DNA from: a virus
Direction: 5' to 3' (one strand)
IMG/VR virus record: IMGVR_UViG_3300032289_001820
Location: 1 to 42,526 of that record
DNA length: 42,526 nt
The notes under the pieces are model-generated. The model was given only the letters and a program-made list of their open reading frames with translations. It made no database searches and was not told the DNA's origin. This document shows positions 7,832 to 14,764 of the stretch, in pieces. A program made the translations under genes and the position numbers. Within the stretch, counting starts at the first letter, position 1. Each line of letters opens with the position of its first letter.

Positions 7832-7891
7832 AAAAAGGGGAGCCCGGTTGCCGGTGGCCTGTCCCGAGACGAGGGGCCACCGGCAAGGGCT
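7832..7891 (-). terminator. Intrinsic terminator downstream of the major capsid gene
   Basis: TTGCCGGTGGCC (7848-7859) pairs perfectly with GGCCACCGGCAA (7875-7886) over 12 bp with a 15-base loop. AGCCC (7841-7845) and GGGCT (7887-7891) extend the stem past a 2-base bulge. On the leftward strand the stem is followed by CCCC and then TTTTT (7836-7832). It sits directly after the capsid stop and would lower expression of the portal relative to the capsid. Confidence 0.75.
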
Positions 7892-7902
7892 GGGGGGCGG
7901 AA

Positions 7903-8913
7903 TTAGGTCGTTGCGGCAAATTTGCCGAGAACCTGCGGGTTGCTGACCGCTACGCCAAAGATGGCGTCGCAGAAGCCACGGCGTCCACCACCACGGTCTT
8001 CAAGCTCTTCCATTCTTGGTTTGCGATTGAAGCCAATGGAAACGAGGTCCATGTCGAGCACATAGCCACGGGCTGCCGAGACGGCGGCTGCCGCGCCATG
8101 AGCGAGGTAGGTGGACACATGCAGCGACAGGATGCCGAAGTCGCCTTCGTAGATGTCGATGGTGTTCACGATCTTCTTGTCGGAAACATTGGCGTTGAAG
8201 GTGCGCACGGAGGACATGACATTCGTGCTGCCCGCTTGGGTGCGGATGAAGTTCGTGAACGCACGCTTGAGGCTGGTGCCGCAAACGAGGTCGTAGTTGC
8301 GACGAGCGCGGCGGACCTTGAACATCGACTCCAACACATCAATGACATTGCTCTCGGTGAGAGAAGCGGTCGCGGTGGTGTTGATCGACGCGGCGGGTGT
8401 GCGGAAGTTAGCATCTACTGCTGTGGCTGTGTCGGCCTGCGCGGTGGCTTTGATCCATTCACCGATGCCACGGGTTTTGTAGGGGGCTGCGCCGGATTGA
8501 ACTTGGCTGTCGTTGTCGGAGCCCATGATGGACTCGATGTCGATTTTCAGTTCGACGAGGGCTTTGGCTGCGGACTTGTTGAAAGCCTGCTTTTTACCAA
8601 CTCCTGCGAGGTCGGCGACATTTTCAACGAGGTCGTCCACTTGGAACGAACGGCGCACTTTTTGGATGCGGCCACTGAGGAGGACGCGGTTGGCGTGCTG
8701 GTCGTCGAAGCTGGAGACATCATCGTTGGCAAGGACGCCAGCGGTTTGCGGGTCGTTGTAGCGGTCGGCGGGCCAGGAAAAAAGGACATTCGCGGGCTCT
8801 TTCGACTTTTTGCAAAGCGAGAAGAGGGGCGTATCGCCGGGTTCGATAAGGACCATTGCGTCGGAAAGATCCTCGCGTTGGCCTTTGACTGTAGTGATGG
8901 GGGTTGCTGCCAT
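7903..8913 (-). CDS. Major capsid protein, SU10/DUF5309-like, 336 aa
   Basis: This is the shell subunit of the head. It starts MAATPITTVKGQREDLSDAM, a type of N-terminus seen in DUF5309/SU10-family capsid proteins. Residues about 20-40 read IEPGDTPLFSLCKK, the usual 'P.DTP.....' segment of that family. The central VIDVLESMFKVRRARRNYDL and the later IDIYEGDFGILSLHVSTYL match the family's helical spine and P-domain. Length fits. It follows the scaffold candidate and is backed by a strong terminator, as expected for the most abundant virion protein. The family name is from memory of these motifs. Confidence 0.8.
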   Translation of the reverse strand: MAATPITTVKGQREDLSDAMVLIEPGDTPLFSLCKKSKEPANVLFSWPADRYNDPQTAGVLANDDVSSFDDQHANRVLLSGRIQKVRRSFQVDDLVENVADLAGVGKKQAFNKSAAKALVELKIDIESIMGSDNDSQVQSGAAPYKTRGIGEWIKATAQADTATAVDANFRTPAASINTTATASLTESNVIDVLESMFKVRRARRNYDLVCGTSLKRAFTNFIRTQAGSTNVMSSVRTFNANVSDKKIVNTIDIYEGDFGILSLHVSTYLAHGAAAAVSAARGYVLDMDLVSIGFNRKPRMEELEDRGGGRRGFCDAIFGVAVSNPQVLGKFAATT

Positions 8914-8949
8914 GATAGTGTTTGGGGGGTTTTAAGTTTTGGGTTGGGT

Positions 8950-9996
8950 TTAGTTGAAAAGTGAGGCGACGAAATTCTCGGCGGCATCACGGTTTCCTGA
9001 CTTCTTCAACATTTCGAGCGGGTCGGCTTTGGATTTGGTTTTGGGGGCGGCTGAGGGGCTGACAACCTTGGGAGCGACGGCGGTTTTCGCGGGAGCGGCG
9101 GGAGCTTTTGGCTTGGTCGCTGCGGATTTTTTGGCCATGGCCTCGGCTTGCTGGAAGCGGAGGGCTTGGCCGCGAATGGCGTCGCCGATGATGAGTTCGA
9201 GATTCGGGAGCTTGGCGATGCCGGGGTAGGCTTTCAGCGTGGTGAGCATCATCTTGCGGGCCGGGGCGTCTTCCTGGAAAAGCTCGGGATAAACTTGCCG
9301 GGCTTCTTGCTGGAAGGTTTCGCGCTGGGCGAGGTAGTTCCGGCGGGCGGGCTCGGACTTGAGGATTTGGCGGGCGACTCGCAGGCGGTCTTGAAGCTCT
9401 TGCTTCGTGAACTTGCGGGTGCTGCCGTCTCCCATGGGCACTTCCACTTCGCCTTCCATATCGGCCTTGGCAATGAGGTCGGGCACATTGTCGAGGACGG
9501 TGTTGGCGGCGGCGAGGCGGCTTTCGAGGATTTCGGCGGTGGTGACATCGCCGAGCGGGTCGGCAGCGTCTTGTAGCACGATGGGCTGGGCTTTGGTCAG
9601 CGCATCCCGGGCGGCGGCGAGTTCGGCTTGGAGGGTGTTGGCTTGCTCCTCGGCGCTTTTGGCGCGGGCGGTGAGCTTGTCCACACGCTTGGTGAGTTTC
9701 CGAACGGCGGCGGGCTCGGCCTCTACAGGCTCCTCGTCGGGGTCTTCGTCGTCGGTGGCGTCGTCGGTTTCCTCGGGCTCGTCGTCGGCTTCGTCGGAAG
9801 GATCGGACGAATCAGACGGATCTTCGGGGGAATCTTCGGTCTCGGTTTCTTCGGTTGTATTGTCAGGGCTCTCATCCGCGATTGCTTCCTGGTCGGCCTC
9901 GGGGGCCGCCGGAGTAGTCTCATCTGCGGTCGGGAGTGTGATGCCCAACTGGTCGATGACTTCGCCGATGCTGAATGCTGATTCTGTCTGGTCCAT
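8950..9996 (-). CDS. Scaffolding-like protein, 348 aa
   Basis: The start chosen is the ATG at 9996 (MDQTESAFSIGEVIDQLGIT); a TTG at 10014 would add six residues. Residues about 30-100 are extremely acidic (runs of D, E, S, T and P). Residues about 105-150 form a coiled coil (KLTKRVDKLTARAKSAEEQA). The middle is helical, and the C-terminal 70 residues are A/P/K-rich and basic (KPKAPAAPAKTAVAPKV) with a final helix. The order acidic tail, coiled coil and basic C-terminus, placed directly upstream of the capsid gene, is that of phage scaffolds that guide shell assembly and then leave. No protease signature is seen. Confidence 0.62.
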   Translation of the reverse strand: MDQTESAFSIGEVIDQLGITLPTADETTPAAPEADQEAIADESPDNTTEETETEDSPEDPSDSSDPSDEADDEPEETDDATDDEDPDEEPVEAEPAAVRKLTKRVDKLTARAKSAEEQANTLQAELAAARDALTKAQPIVLQDAADPLGDVTTAEILESRLAAANTVLDNVPDLIAKADMEGEVEVPMGDGSTRKFTKQELQDRLRVARQILKSEPARRNYLAQRETFQQEARQVYPELFQEDAPARKMMLTTLKAYPGIAKLPNLELIIGDAIRGQALRFQQAEAMAKKSAATKPKAPAAPAKTAVAPKVVSPSAAPKTKSKADPLEMLKKSGNRDAAENFVASLFN

Positions 9997-10146
9997 GGTT
10001 TGTGGTGCGTCCAAGTCGCGGTGTCAGAACTGAGGTTTTATGCGGCTCCGCACGGTTTCCACGGAGTCGCGGCGAGCAGTTCAGCCCTCGCTTGAGAAAG
10101 GAAATGCCTGTGAAATGCGGGGAGCGGAAGGGGGTGCTGGCGTAAT

Positions 10147-10186
10147 GGGCGCTAACGGGAGCTAATGGGTGCTAACGGGGGCTAAA
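10147..10186. repeat. Four tandem 10-bp repeats GGGNGCTAAY
   Basis: Units GGGCGCTAAC (10147), GGGAGCTAAT (10157), GGGTGCTAAC (10167) and GGGGGCTAAA (10177) stand head to tail, one helical turn apart. They lie in the largest untranslated gap of the leftward unit (9997-10310), which otherwise holds the long repeat at 10192-10301 and no gene I can support. Iteron-like binding sites are one reading. Confidence 0.75.
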
Positions 10187-10191
10187 AAGAT

Positions 10192-10301
10192 TTGACCACA
10201 ACCGAACGCCGGGGCAGGCGTGAGGAAGACTAACCAAAGGTTAGCCCCGAAGGGGCGAGACTCGCGGGAGCGAGCGAGTCAAAGGCACAGAGAGCACGGA
10301 G
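10192..10301 (+). repeat. Long form of the TTGACCACA...CACAGAG repeat, copy A
   Basis: It starts TTGACCACAACCGAACGCC, contains two hairpins (GCCCC-GAA-GGGGC and GACTCGC...GCGAGTC) and ends CACAGAGAGCACGGAG. A near copy lies in opposite orientation at 13552-13651. The ends match the short repeats at 10989 and 12791, so it looks like the short unit with about 80 bases inserted after TTGACCACA. It fills the gap before the scaffold gene. Confidence 0.8.
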
Positions 10302-10310
10302 GAGAGGAAA

Positions 10311-10547
10311 TTATTTCTTTGACTCGAATGCCTCAGCGCGGGTGCGCTCGATTTCTTCGCGGAGGGTGCGGAGGGCTTCGAGGCCACCGGCGCTGTGGGC
10401 GAGCAGGCCGGGGTTCTGCGCGGTCTGTGGCATGCAGGTGATCTCGGCGGCGTCCTCGATGGCGTCGGTTATTTTTGCGATGACGCTGCGGAACCAGAGT
10501 TCCTCGGGCGGCACGCACCATGCGGCTTGCAAGTCTTCGGCGCTCAT
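10311..10547 (-). CDS. Hypothetical helical protein, 78 aa
   Basis: The start is the ATG at 10547, which overlaps the preceding stop (TGATG); the longer open frame to 10691 would begin inside the upstream gene. The protein starts MSAEDLQAAWCVPPEELWFR and is largely helical (IAKITDAIEDAAEITCM, LEALRTLREEIERTRAEA). It lies between terminase and scaffold, where a small terminase subunit, a head decoration protein or an unrelated accessory protein could sit. It is short for a terminase small subunit and has no clear helix-turn-helix, so no function is assigned. Confidence 0.66.
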   Translation of the reverse strand: MSAEDLQAAWCVPPEELWFRSVIAKITDAIEDAAEITCMPQTAQNPGLLAHSAGGLEALRTLREEIERTRAEAFESKK

Positions 10548-10801
10548 CAAAAGGGAATGTCTGGAGACTCGGAGATCGAGGCGCAATGCGGCTCGGCGGT
10601 GGAATCCTCGCGGGGTTTCTTCTGCTCGAAGTAGAGCTTGAAATACTTTTCTCCGCTGTCGCGGCTTTCGTTCACATACGCGCTGATCCAATACTCGCGG
10701 CCTTCGATGGTGCAGGAGCCCTTGTGCGTGGGGTGCGTTTCCTTTTCCTTTTTCTTGTTGCGGCTCAGGCTGCCGTGGTTGTCGGTGCGCTTGGTGCTCA
10801 T
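10547..10801 (-). CDS. Small hypothetical protein, 84 aa, beta-rich
   Basis: It begins MSTKRTDNHGSLSRNKKKEK and contains GSCTIEGREYWISAYVNES followed by GEKYFKLYFEQKK. This 'basic N-terminus, then Y-G-G-ready-W-I-A-W-V-K' layout occurs in many small phage and plasmid proteins of unknown function that resemble compact single-stranded nucleic-acid-binding folds; I cannot name the family. It is coupled on both sides, with ATGA at 10798-10801 and TGATG at 10545-10549, so it is a true member of this gene string. Confidence 0.68.
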   Translation of the reverse strand: MSTKRTDNHGSLSRNKKKEKETHPTHKGSCTIEGREYWISAYVNESRDSGEKYFKLYFEQKKPREDSTAEPHCASISESPDIPF

Positions 10802-10950
10802 GCGAGTTTTTCTAAATCGGCGGCGCGATACCAGGCGCGGGCTCCTTGTCGGCGAATCGGGCGTAGAATGCCCGAGTCGATGAGTTTGGTGATTTGCTTT
10901 GCAGTGACGCCCAATCGGGCCATGACATCGCGGCGGCGGAGTAGTTTCAT
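10798..10950 (-). CDS. Excisionase/MerR-type helix-turn-helix protein, 50 aa
   Basis: A whole protein of one winged-helix domain: MKLLRRRDVMARLGVTAKQI gives the first helix-turn-helix, followed by KLIDSGILRPIRR and the wing ending in WYRAADLEKLA. This is the pattern of the HTH_17/excisionase (MerR-like) group, which bind DNA as small directionality or regulatory factors. It lies about 13 kb from the integrase, not beside it. It heads the leftward string after the terminase, 10 bases behind a TTGACA/TATAAT-like motif. It could be the excisionase or a late regulator. The start is fixed by the motif and the A/C-rich leader. Confidence 0.75.
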   Translation of the reverse strand: MKLLRRRDVMARLGVTAKQITKLIDSGILRPIRRQGARAWYRAADLEKLA

Positions 10951-10959
10951 GCTGTTTTG

Positions 10960-10980
10960 ATTATAAGGTGAGCGTGTCAA
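10960..10980 (-). promoter_or_regulatory. Candidate promoter-like motif TTGACA-N9-TATAAT
   Basis: On the leftward strand TTGACA (10980-10975) and a perfect TATAAT (10965-10960) are 9 bases apart, ending 9 bases before the ATG of the excisionase-like gene. Both hexamers are perfect sigma-70 boxes but too close for a standard promoter. A very similar block is found at 3218-3237. Confidence 0.4.
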
Positions 10981-10988
10981 GGGAGGGA

Positions 10989-11018
10989 TTGACCACAGAG
11001 GACACAGAGGACACGGAG
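10989..11018 (+). repeat. Short TTGACCACAGAGG repeat, copy 1
   Basis: The block starts TTGACCACAGAGGACACAG and ends GACACGGAG. It recurs at 12791-12820 with two base changes and forms the outer parts of the long repeats. It lies in the 136-base gap between the terminase stop and the excisionase-like gene. Similar CACAGAGGACACAGAG strings are, from memory, common between genes of many environmental bacteria. Confidence 0.8.
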
Positions 11019-11086
11019 AAAATGTGATGTGTCTGGAGAATGGCTTGGAATGGGGCTGTGTGGGGGTTTGTGGTTCTGATGTGTTT

Positions 11087-12790
11087 TTAATAGCAGCCGC
11101 CTCCTCGGGTGCGGAGGGAGGCGGGGTCTTCGTATTCGACGCCGGAGAGCGCAATATAGCGACAAATATCAATCCAATCTTTTGTTGCACCGCGTTTGCC
11201 GTCGCTGCCGGTCCAGGTCTTGAGGGCGTAGATGAGGTTTTGGCAACGCTCGGAGATGTAGAGGCGGGGGGAGTTGAGGGCATCGACGGGGGCTTCGTCG
11301 TTGTAGGCGAGCCAATCGTTGATGAGGGTGACGCCTTCGACGATGGCTTGGCCGCTGGTGGCGCGGAAGTCGAGGCCGATGCGCTCGCTGCATTGCTCGA
11401 TCAAAGTTCGCACACCTTCATGCGTCATGGTGGGGGTGTTGCCGTAGCGGGAATCCATCCAACGCTCGGCGGGCTCGGCGGAGTCGGCTTTCTCGGCGGC
11501 TTCGATGAGGCGCTTGTAGTCCTCGAATCCAAACCCGGCGCAGGCTTTTTGCGCGGGGCCGGGGCGTCCGTCTTGCAGTTTGCCATCGGCTTCGGCCCAC
11601 GGGCCGGGGTAGCCGACGCCTTCGATGTAATCGAGCTGGTCGGGAAACTCGCGGTAAATCCAGCACCGGCCATCGGGGGTGAATCGAATCCACAACATGG
11701 CCCAAGTTTTCCCTTCGCCGGGATCGACGAAGTGGAAGACGGTTCCCGCTGTGGGAACTTTGTCGTGAGGGACGACATGAACATTTTCGCGGAACTTGGG
11801 GAACATGGACATTCGCGCTTTGGTGGGGACGCCGTAGGCTCGCATCAAGATTCGCTCGCGGTTGCTGCCGCGCAGTTCGGTCTCCATGGCCTCGGGGTTG
11901 CCGTAGGGGTTGTCGGCGGTGTGGAAATAAACGACGCGGGCTTTTTCCCTGGTGCATTGCTGGATGCGGGGGACGCTTTCGACGCCGAGGAGGTGGCCGT
12001 CGCGGTAGCGGGGAAGGAGCGGGGCGGGGCATTCCTCCAAGGTCTTCGCGCCATCGAGGTATTCTTTGACCGTCGTTGTGTAGCCTTCGACCGGCGTGAA
12101 GCCGATGCCGAGTTCGCCGTCGCGGGTGAGCAAGCGGAAGCGCAGGGCTTCGAGCCAATCGGGGGTGACAAGTTCGTCGGCCCAACAGAAATTCAACTCC
12201 GCGCCTTCGATGGAGCTGACATCCATGGAGTAGAACTTGAACCAGCATTGGGAGCCATTTGGCAGGACGAAGGAGTTTTCGGTGAAGCCGCCTTTTTGCG
12301 AATAGGTGATGTTGGCGACGGCACCTTTTTTGAGTTTGCCGCTGGCGCTGGGTTTCCACTCTTTCGGCAAATACTCCCACAAGTAGGGTTGTTGGTTTTG
12401 GATGCTGGCGGCTTCGGTGGATTGGAGGCACCAGACTTTGGCTCCGGGCTTTTCGACGAGGTGCTGCATGGCGCGGCGGGCGAAGTAGCGGGACTTGCCG
12501 GAGCGGTTGCCGCCGAGGATCAGGAGTTCGGTGACGCCTTTGGGGAATTTCTCGCGGAGGCTGTCGTAGGCGCTGTCGGCTCGCTGCCAGGCCGGATTCA
12601 GCCAACCGTAGCGCCACGGGTCTTCGACCATGCGGGCGATCTGCTCCTCGCGCTCGCGGTGGATGGCGAGAAGTTGGGCCTCGGTGGCGGCGAGCTTTTG
12701 GCCTCGGTAGCGGACGACGAAGCTGCCATCGGCGCGGCGGCCTTCGACTTCGATGGGGGGGATGACGGGGTTGGGGGTTTGGGGGATCAT
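11087..12790 (-). CDS. terL: Terminase large subunit, 567 aa
   Basis: This is the motor that cuts and pumps phage DNA into the procapsid. The Walker A P-loop is GGNRSGKS at residues 93-100, followed by an adenine-binding/coupling region (CLQSTEAASIQNQQ). The Walker B acidic pair is in NFCWADE (200-206). The C-terminal nuclease domain begins near FHFVDPGEGKT (about 352-361), whose Asp356 is a likely metal ligand, and continues with WMDSRYGN and the C-terminal DIC motif. Length and motif order fit terminases of headful or cohesive-end phages. The ATG overlaps the preceding gene's stop (ATGA at 12787-12790). No separate small-subunit gene is certain. Confidence 0.9.
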   Translation of the reverse strand: MIPQTPNPVIPPIEVEGRRADGSFVVRYRGQKLAATEAQLLAIHREREEQIARMVEDPWRYGWLNPAWQRADSAYDSLREKFPKGVTELLILGGNRSGKSRYFARRAMQHLVEKPGAKVWCLQSTEAASIQNQQPYLWEYLPKEWKPSASGKLKKGAVANITYSQKGGFTENSFVLPNGSQCWFKFYSMDVSSIEGAELNFCWADELVTPDWLEALRFRLLTRDGELGIGFTPVEGYTTTVKEYLDGAKTLEECPAPLLPRYRDGHLLGVESVPRIQQCTREKARVVYFHTADNPYGNPEAMETELRGSNRERILMRAYGVPTKARMSMFPKFRENVHVVPHDKVPTAGTVFHFVDPGEGKTWAMLWIRFTPDGRCWIYREFPDQLDYIEGVGYPGPWAEADGKLQDGRPGPAQKACAGFGFEDYKRLIEAAEKADSAEPAERWMDSRYGNTPTMTHEGVRTLIEQCSERIGLDFRATSGQAIVEGVTLINDWLAYNDEAPVDALNSPRLYISERCQNLIYALKTWTGSDGKRGATKDWIDICRYIALSGVEYEDPASLRTRGGGCY

Positions 12791-12993
12791 TTGACCACAG
12801 AGGACACAGAGGGCACAGAGGAGGATTTGAGTTTATCTTCGCGCAGGCTTAACCAGGTGATGGCTTTTCCCGAGTCGCCGACATCTTCGGGGGTGACGCA
12901 TTCGTCGGAGATGATGCCGTGGTCTTGGAGGAGATTGAGGGCGTGGTCGGGATCGAAGCAGCGGGCGGTGAGGTAGTCGCGGAGGGAGTTCAT
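12787..12993 (-). CDS. Hypothetical protein, 68 aa, C-terminus encoded by a repeat
   Basis: The start is the ATG at 12993, overlapping the upstream stop as ATGA; the open frame extends further but would run through the neighbouring gene. It begins MNSLRDYLTARCFDPDHALN and has the layout of small phage proteins with one amphipathic helix (LNLLQDHGIISDECV). The last 13 residues (KSSSVPSVSSVVK) are encoded by the short repeat at 12791-12820, so the repeat has become part of the gene's 3' end. Function unknown. Confidence 0.65.
   Translation of the reverse strand: MNSLRDYLTARCFDPDHALNLLQDHGIISDECVTPEDVGDSGKAITWLSLREDKLKSSSVPSVSSVVK
12791..12820 (+). repeat. Short TTGACCACAGAGG repeat, copy 2
   Basis: It reads TTGACCACAGAGGACACAG and ends GGCACAGAG, matching 10989-11018 at 28 of 30 positions. 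It lies immediately before the terminase start codon and encodes the C-terminus of the 68-residue protein. Confidence 0.8.
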
Positions 12994-13223
12994 GCGGAAA
13001 CGAAGGCGGCGATGCGGGCGAGCCAGTGGGTGGATTGTTGTTTGGGTTTGGGCTTGGGGCGTTTGGGGGCGGGTTTTTTTGGCCAGGGATACCGGCCTTC
13101 GGCGGGCAATTCGCAGGTGTAAAAGCGGTGCCCGGCAGCGCACTCGCGCAGGCGGTGGACTCGATGGCCCTCCGCTCGGCAAGTGACAACGCCGGTCTCG
13201 GCTTGGCAGATGGGGCAGGTCAT
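12990..13223 (-). CDS. Zinc-ribbon-like protein, 77 aa
   Basis: MTCPICQAETGVVTCRAEGH followed by RLRECAAGHRFYTCELP places cysteines at residues 3, 6, 15, 28 and 37 and a histidine at 32. The CPxC ... R-R-x-C-x-x-x-H-x-F-x-T order resembles the N-terminal zinc ribbon of NrdR and related phage zinc fingers. The last 40 residues are K/P-rich and basic (KKPAPKRPKPKPKQQ), suitable for nucleic-acid contact. It is coupled on both sides by ATGA overlaps (13220-13223, 12990-12993). DNA or RNA binding is likely; the target is not known. Confidence 0.74.
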   Translation of the reverse strand: MTCPICQAETGVVTCRAEGHRVHRLRECAAGHRFYTCELPAEGRYPWPKKPAPKRPKPKPKQQSTHWLARIAAFVSA

Positions 13224-13657
13224 TTGGTGGCATCCTGTCGCATGATGGCGCGGAGCCCTTTGATGACGGCTGTGAGTTCTTCCACCTGGTCCCTCGCCTG
13301 ATTGCGCTCGCGTTTTAGCTTTGGTATGACTTCGTTTTCCGAAATTATTCCGTTGTCGCGCTCGTGTTTTATTCCACGCAACCTTGCTTCAACTATGTCA
13401 TATTCAATTTTCCAATGTTCTAACTCCTCCCTCGCCTGGTCGCGTTCGCGTTCCAGTTTGCGTGCAAACTCAATATCCACGCATGGCACTTGGTAGCCGT
13501 TATCGTTGATCGCGTAGATGATTGGCTGGTCATCCGTCTCGGGCGTAGCCTGCTCCGTGTCTTTGACTCGCTCGCTCCCGCGAGTCTCGCCCTTTGGGCC
13601 AACCTTCGGTTGCTCTACCTCCGGCCTGCCCCGGCCTGCGGTTGTGGTCAATTTCAT
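13220..13657 (-). CDS. Coiled-coil protein with repeat-encoded N-terminus, 145 aa
   Basis: The start is the ATG at 13657, which overlaps the upstream stop (ATGA). Residues about 3-35 (LTTTAGRGRPEVEQPKVGPK and on through GETRGSERVKDTEQ) are encoded in frame by the long repeat at 13552-13651. Residues about 60-140 form two similar heptad segments (KLERERDQAREELEHW and KLKRERNQARDQVEEL). The protein therefore looks like a coiled-coil core that gained a repeat-derived leader, either because the repeat inserted near its start or because the start moved. Function unknown; a structural or recruiting role is possible. Confidence 0.66.
   Translation of the reverse strand: MKLTTTAGRGRPEVEQPKVGPKGETRGSERVKDTEQATPETDDQPIIYAINDNGYQVPCVDIEFARKLERERDQAREELEHWKIEYDIVEARLRGIKHERDNGIISENEVIPKLKRERNQARDQVEELTAVIKGLRAIMRQDATK
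13552..13651 (-). repeat. Long form of the TTGACCACA...CACGGAG repeat, copy B
   Basis: Read on the leftward strand it starts TTGACCACAACCGCAGGCC, contains the same GACTCGCGGGAGCGAGCGAG hairpin block as copy A and ends AAAGACACGGAGCAGG. It lies opposite in direction to 10192-10301 and inside a coding frame, giving the N-terminus of the 145-residue protein. Confidence 0.8.
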
Positions 13658-13914
13658 GGATGGGGCTCGGGGGGATAGTCTTGGAAATGCCCGGCTTTGA
13701 CGACGAGGCGGCGGGCGTTTTCCACCAGGTCGAAGAAGATTTCCTGCTCGGTGATGTCGCGGGAGTATTCGGGGGCTCGGACATAGGTGAGGATGTCGCG
13801 CAGGCTGGCGGCTAACTCGGTGGCGAGTCGGCAGGTATGCTCGACGCCGGGGTGGTCCTGCCACTCGCGGCGGCAGGCGGGGCAGGCGATGGTGGGGTCG
13901 ATGGTGTTTTTCAT
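13654..13914 (-). CDS. Small protein with CPAC motif, 86 aa
   Basis: The start at 13914 is set by the ATGA overlap with the upstream stop. The protein begins MKNTIDPTIACPACRREWQD and has a third cysteine near EHTC (about residue 28), so a small zinc site (CxxC...H..C) is possible. The rest is helical (LRDILTYVRAPEYSRDITEQ, then FFDLVENARRLVVKAGHF). Such short accessory proteins are frequent in phage early regions. Function is unknown. Confidence 0.68.
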   Translation of the reverse strand: MKNTIDPTIACPACRREWQDHPGVEHTCRLATELAASLRDILTYVRAPEYSRDITEQEIFFDLVENARRLVVKAGHFQDYPPEPHP

Positions 13915-14189
13915 TGGGTGACGCTGGGTTGAATGTAAGTTGCCCATTTGGAATGATCACTGGGCAGTTCGATTTGCTTTTGTGGCTGCTTGGTGGGCGG
14001 TTCGGGGAATGGTGCCCAATGCACGACTTGGGACTCGATGCGGTCGCCGGAGACGAATCGCCAGACTTCGCCATCGTGAAAGCCGGTCCAGACTTCGCCA
14101 TCGGAGAGGTGGACAAGGACGGTGATGTCGCTATCGGGCAGGCCGCGCTTGGCAGGTGACCAGGTGATGATGGAGTCGATGCGGCTCAT
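13911..14189 (-). CDS. DUF551-like small protein, 92 aa
   Basis: The N-terminus (MSRIDSIITWSPAKRGLPDS then DITVLVHLSDGEVWTGFHDG) and a central VVHWAPFPEPP give the layout of DUF551, whose members typically read 'I..W.....LP..D..VLV......V......W....I.HW.PLPEPP'. These are abundant small phage proteins of unknown function. It is coupled to both neighbours by ATGA overlaps. The family call is from memory of the WxPLPEPP motif. Confidence 0.74.
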   Translation of the reverse strand: MSRIDSIITWSPAKRGLPDSDITVLVHLSDGEVWTGFHDGEVWRFVSGDRIESQVVHWAPFPEPPTKQPQKQIELPSDHSKWATYIQPSVTQ

Positions 14190-14764
14190 CGTTCAATCTC
14201 CGAAATGATTTGAGCTAACTGCCCGGCGGTGAGTTCGCAGGGGCGCTTGATGACGACGCGCTTTCCTCGCACTTGGTAAATCGGCGTGGGCGTATCCAAA
14301 ACCTCGCGGATTTCTTGTGCGCTTCGCTTGTCTTCCAGCCAGGCCCTTTGCGCTCCGATGGATCGGATTTGGTCTCCATCAAAAACTTGCCTGCATTGCG
14401 CGGGCGTGAGGTTTTCAACGGCGACTTTTAGCAAGGAATGCTCTTTGCCCTCCAAAACCAAAAGCTCGACAGAAGCCTCGACGGCCCGCTTTTGCTCGCT
14501 GTATGGCAAGCGCACCAGGTGGCGAGCGGCGGGGTAGTCTGCCACAAGCAACCTCGGAATAAGCTGCTTGCGCCCAAGTTGCTCAAAGCGCGTCACGATA
14601 TCTTCGGTTAAAAACTCGGAGGTTTCCGCGATTTCCGAAATCGTCATTTGGTGTTCATCGAGAAGTTGAACGACCAACTCTCCGGCCTTGTTCCAGCATT
14701 CGATCCCCTGAGTAATCAGGGAAACAAACTCGGTGATTAGTGGTTTTTGTATGGTTTTTGTCAT
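14186..14764 (-). CDS. Helical protein with possible HTH, 192 aa, unknown
   Basis: Residues about 35-65 (HQMTISEIAETSEFLTEDIV then TRFEQLGRK) can be read as a helix-turn-helix, followed by LIPRLLVADYPAARHLVRLP. The middle has an SEQKRAVEASVELLVLEG segment and an LTPAQCRQVFDGDQIRS segment, and the C-terminus is basic (YQVRGKRVVIKRPCELTAGQ). The pattern looks like a DNA-associated host-takeover or replication accessory protein, but no family is named. It is the gene directly downstream of the AT-rich orphan and overlaps its stop (ATGA at 14761-14764), with normal GC-rich composition. Confidence 0.64.
   Translation of the reverse strand: MTKTIQKPLITEFVSLITQGIECWNKAGELVVQLLDEHQMTISEIAETSEFLTEDIVTRFEQLGRKQLIPRLLVADYPAARHLVRLPYSEQKRAVEASVELLVLEGKEHSLLKVAVENLTPAQCRQVFDGDQIRSIGAQRAWLEDKRSAQEIREVLDTPTPIYQVRGKRVVIKRPCELTAGQLAQIISEIER

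Noticed and set aside
13220-14116. 298-codon extension of the coiled-coil gene
   Set aside because: The extension overlaps two other coding frames and is P/R/S-rich; the ATGA start at 13657 is preferred.
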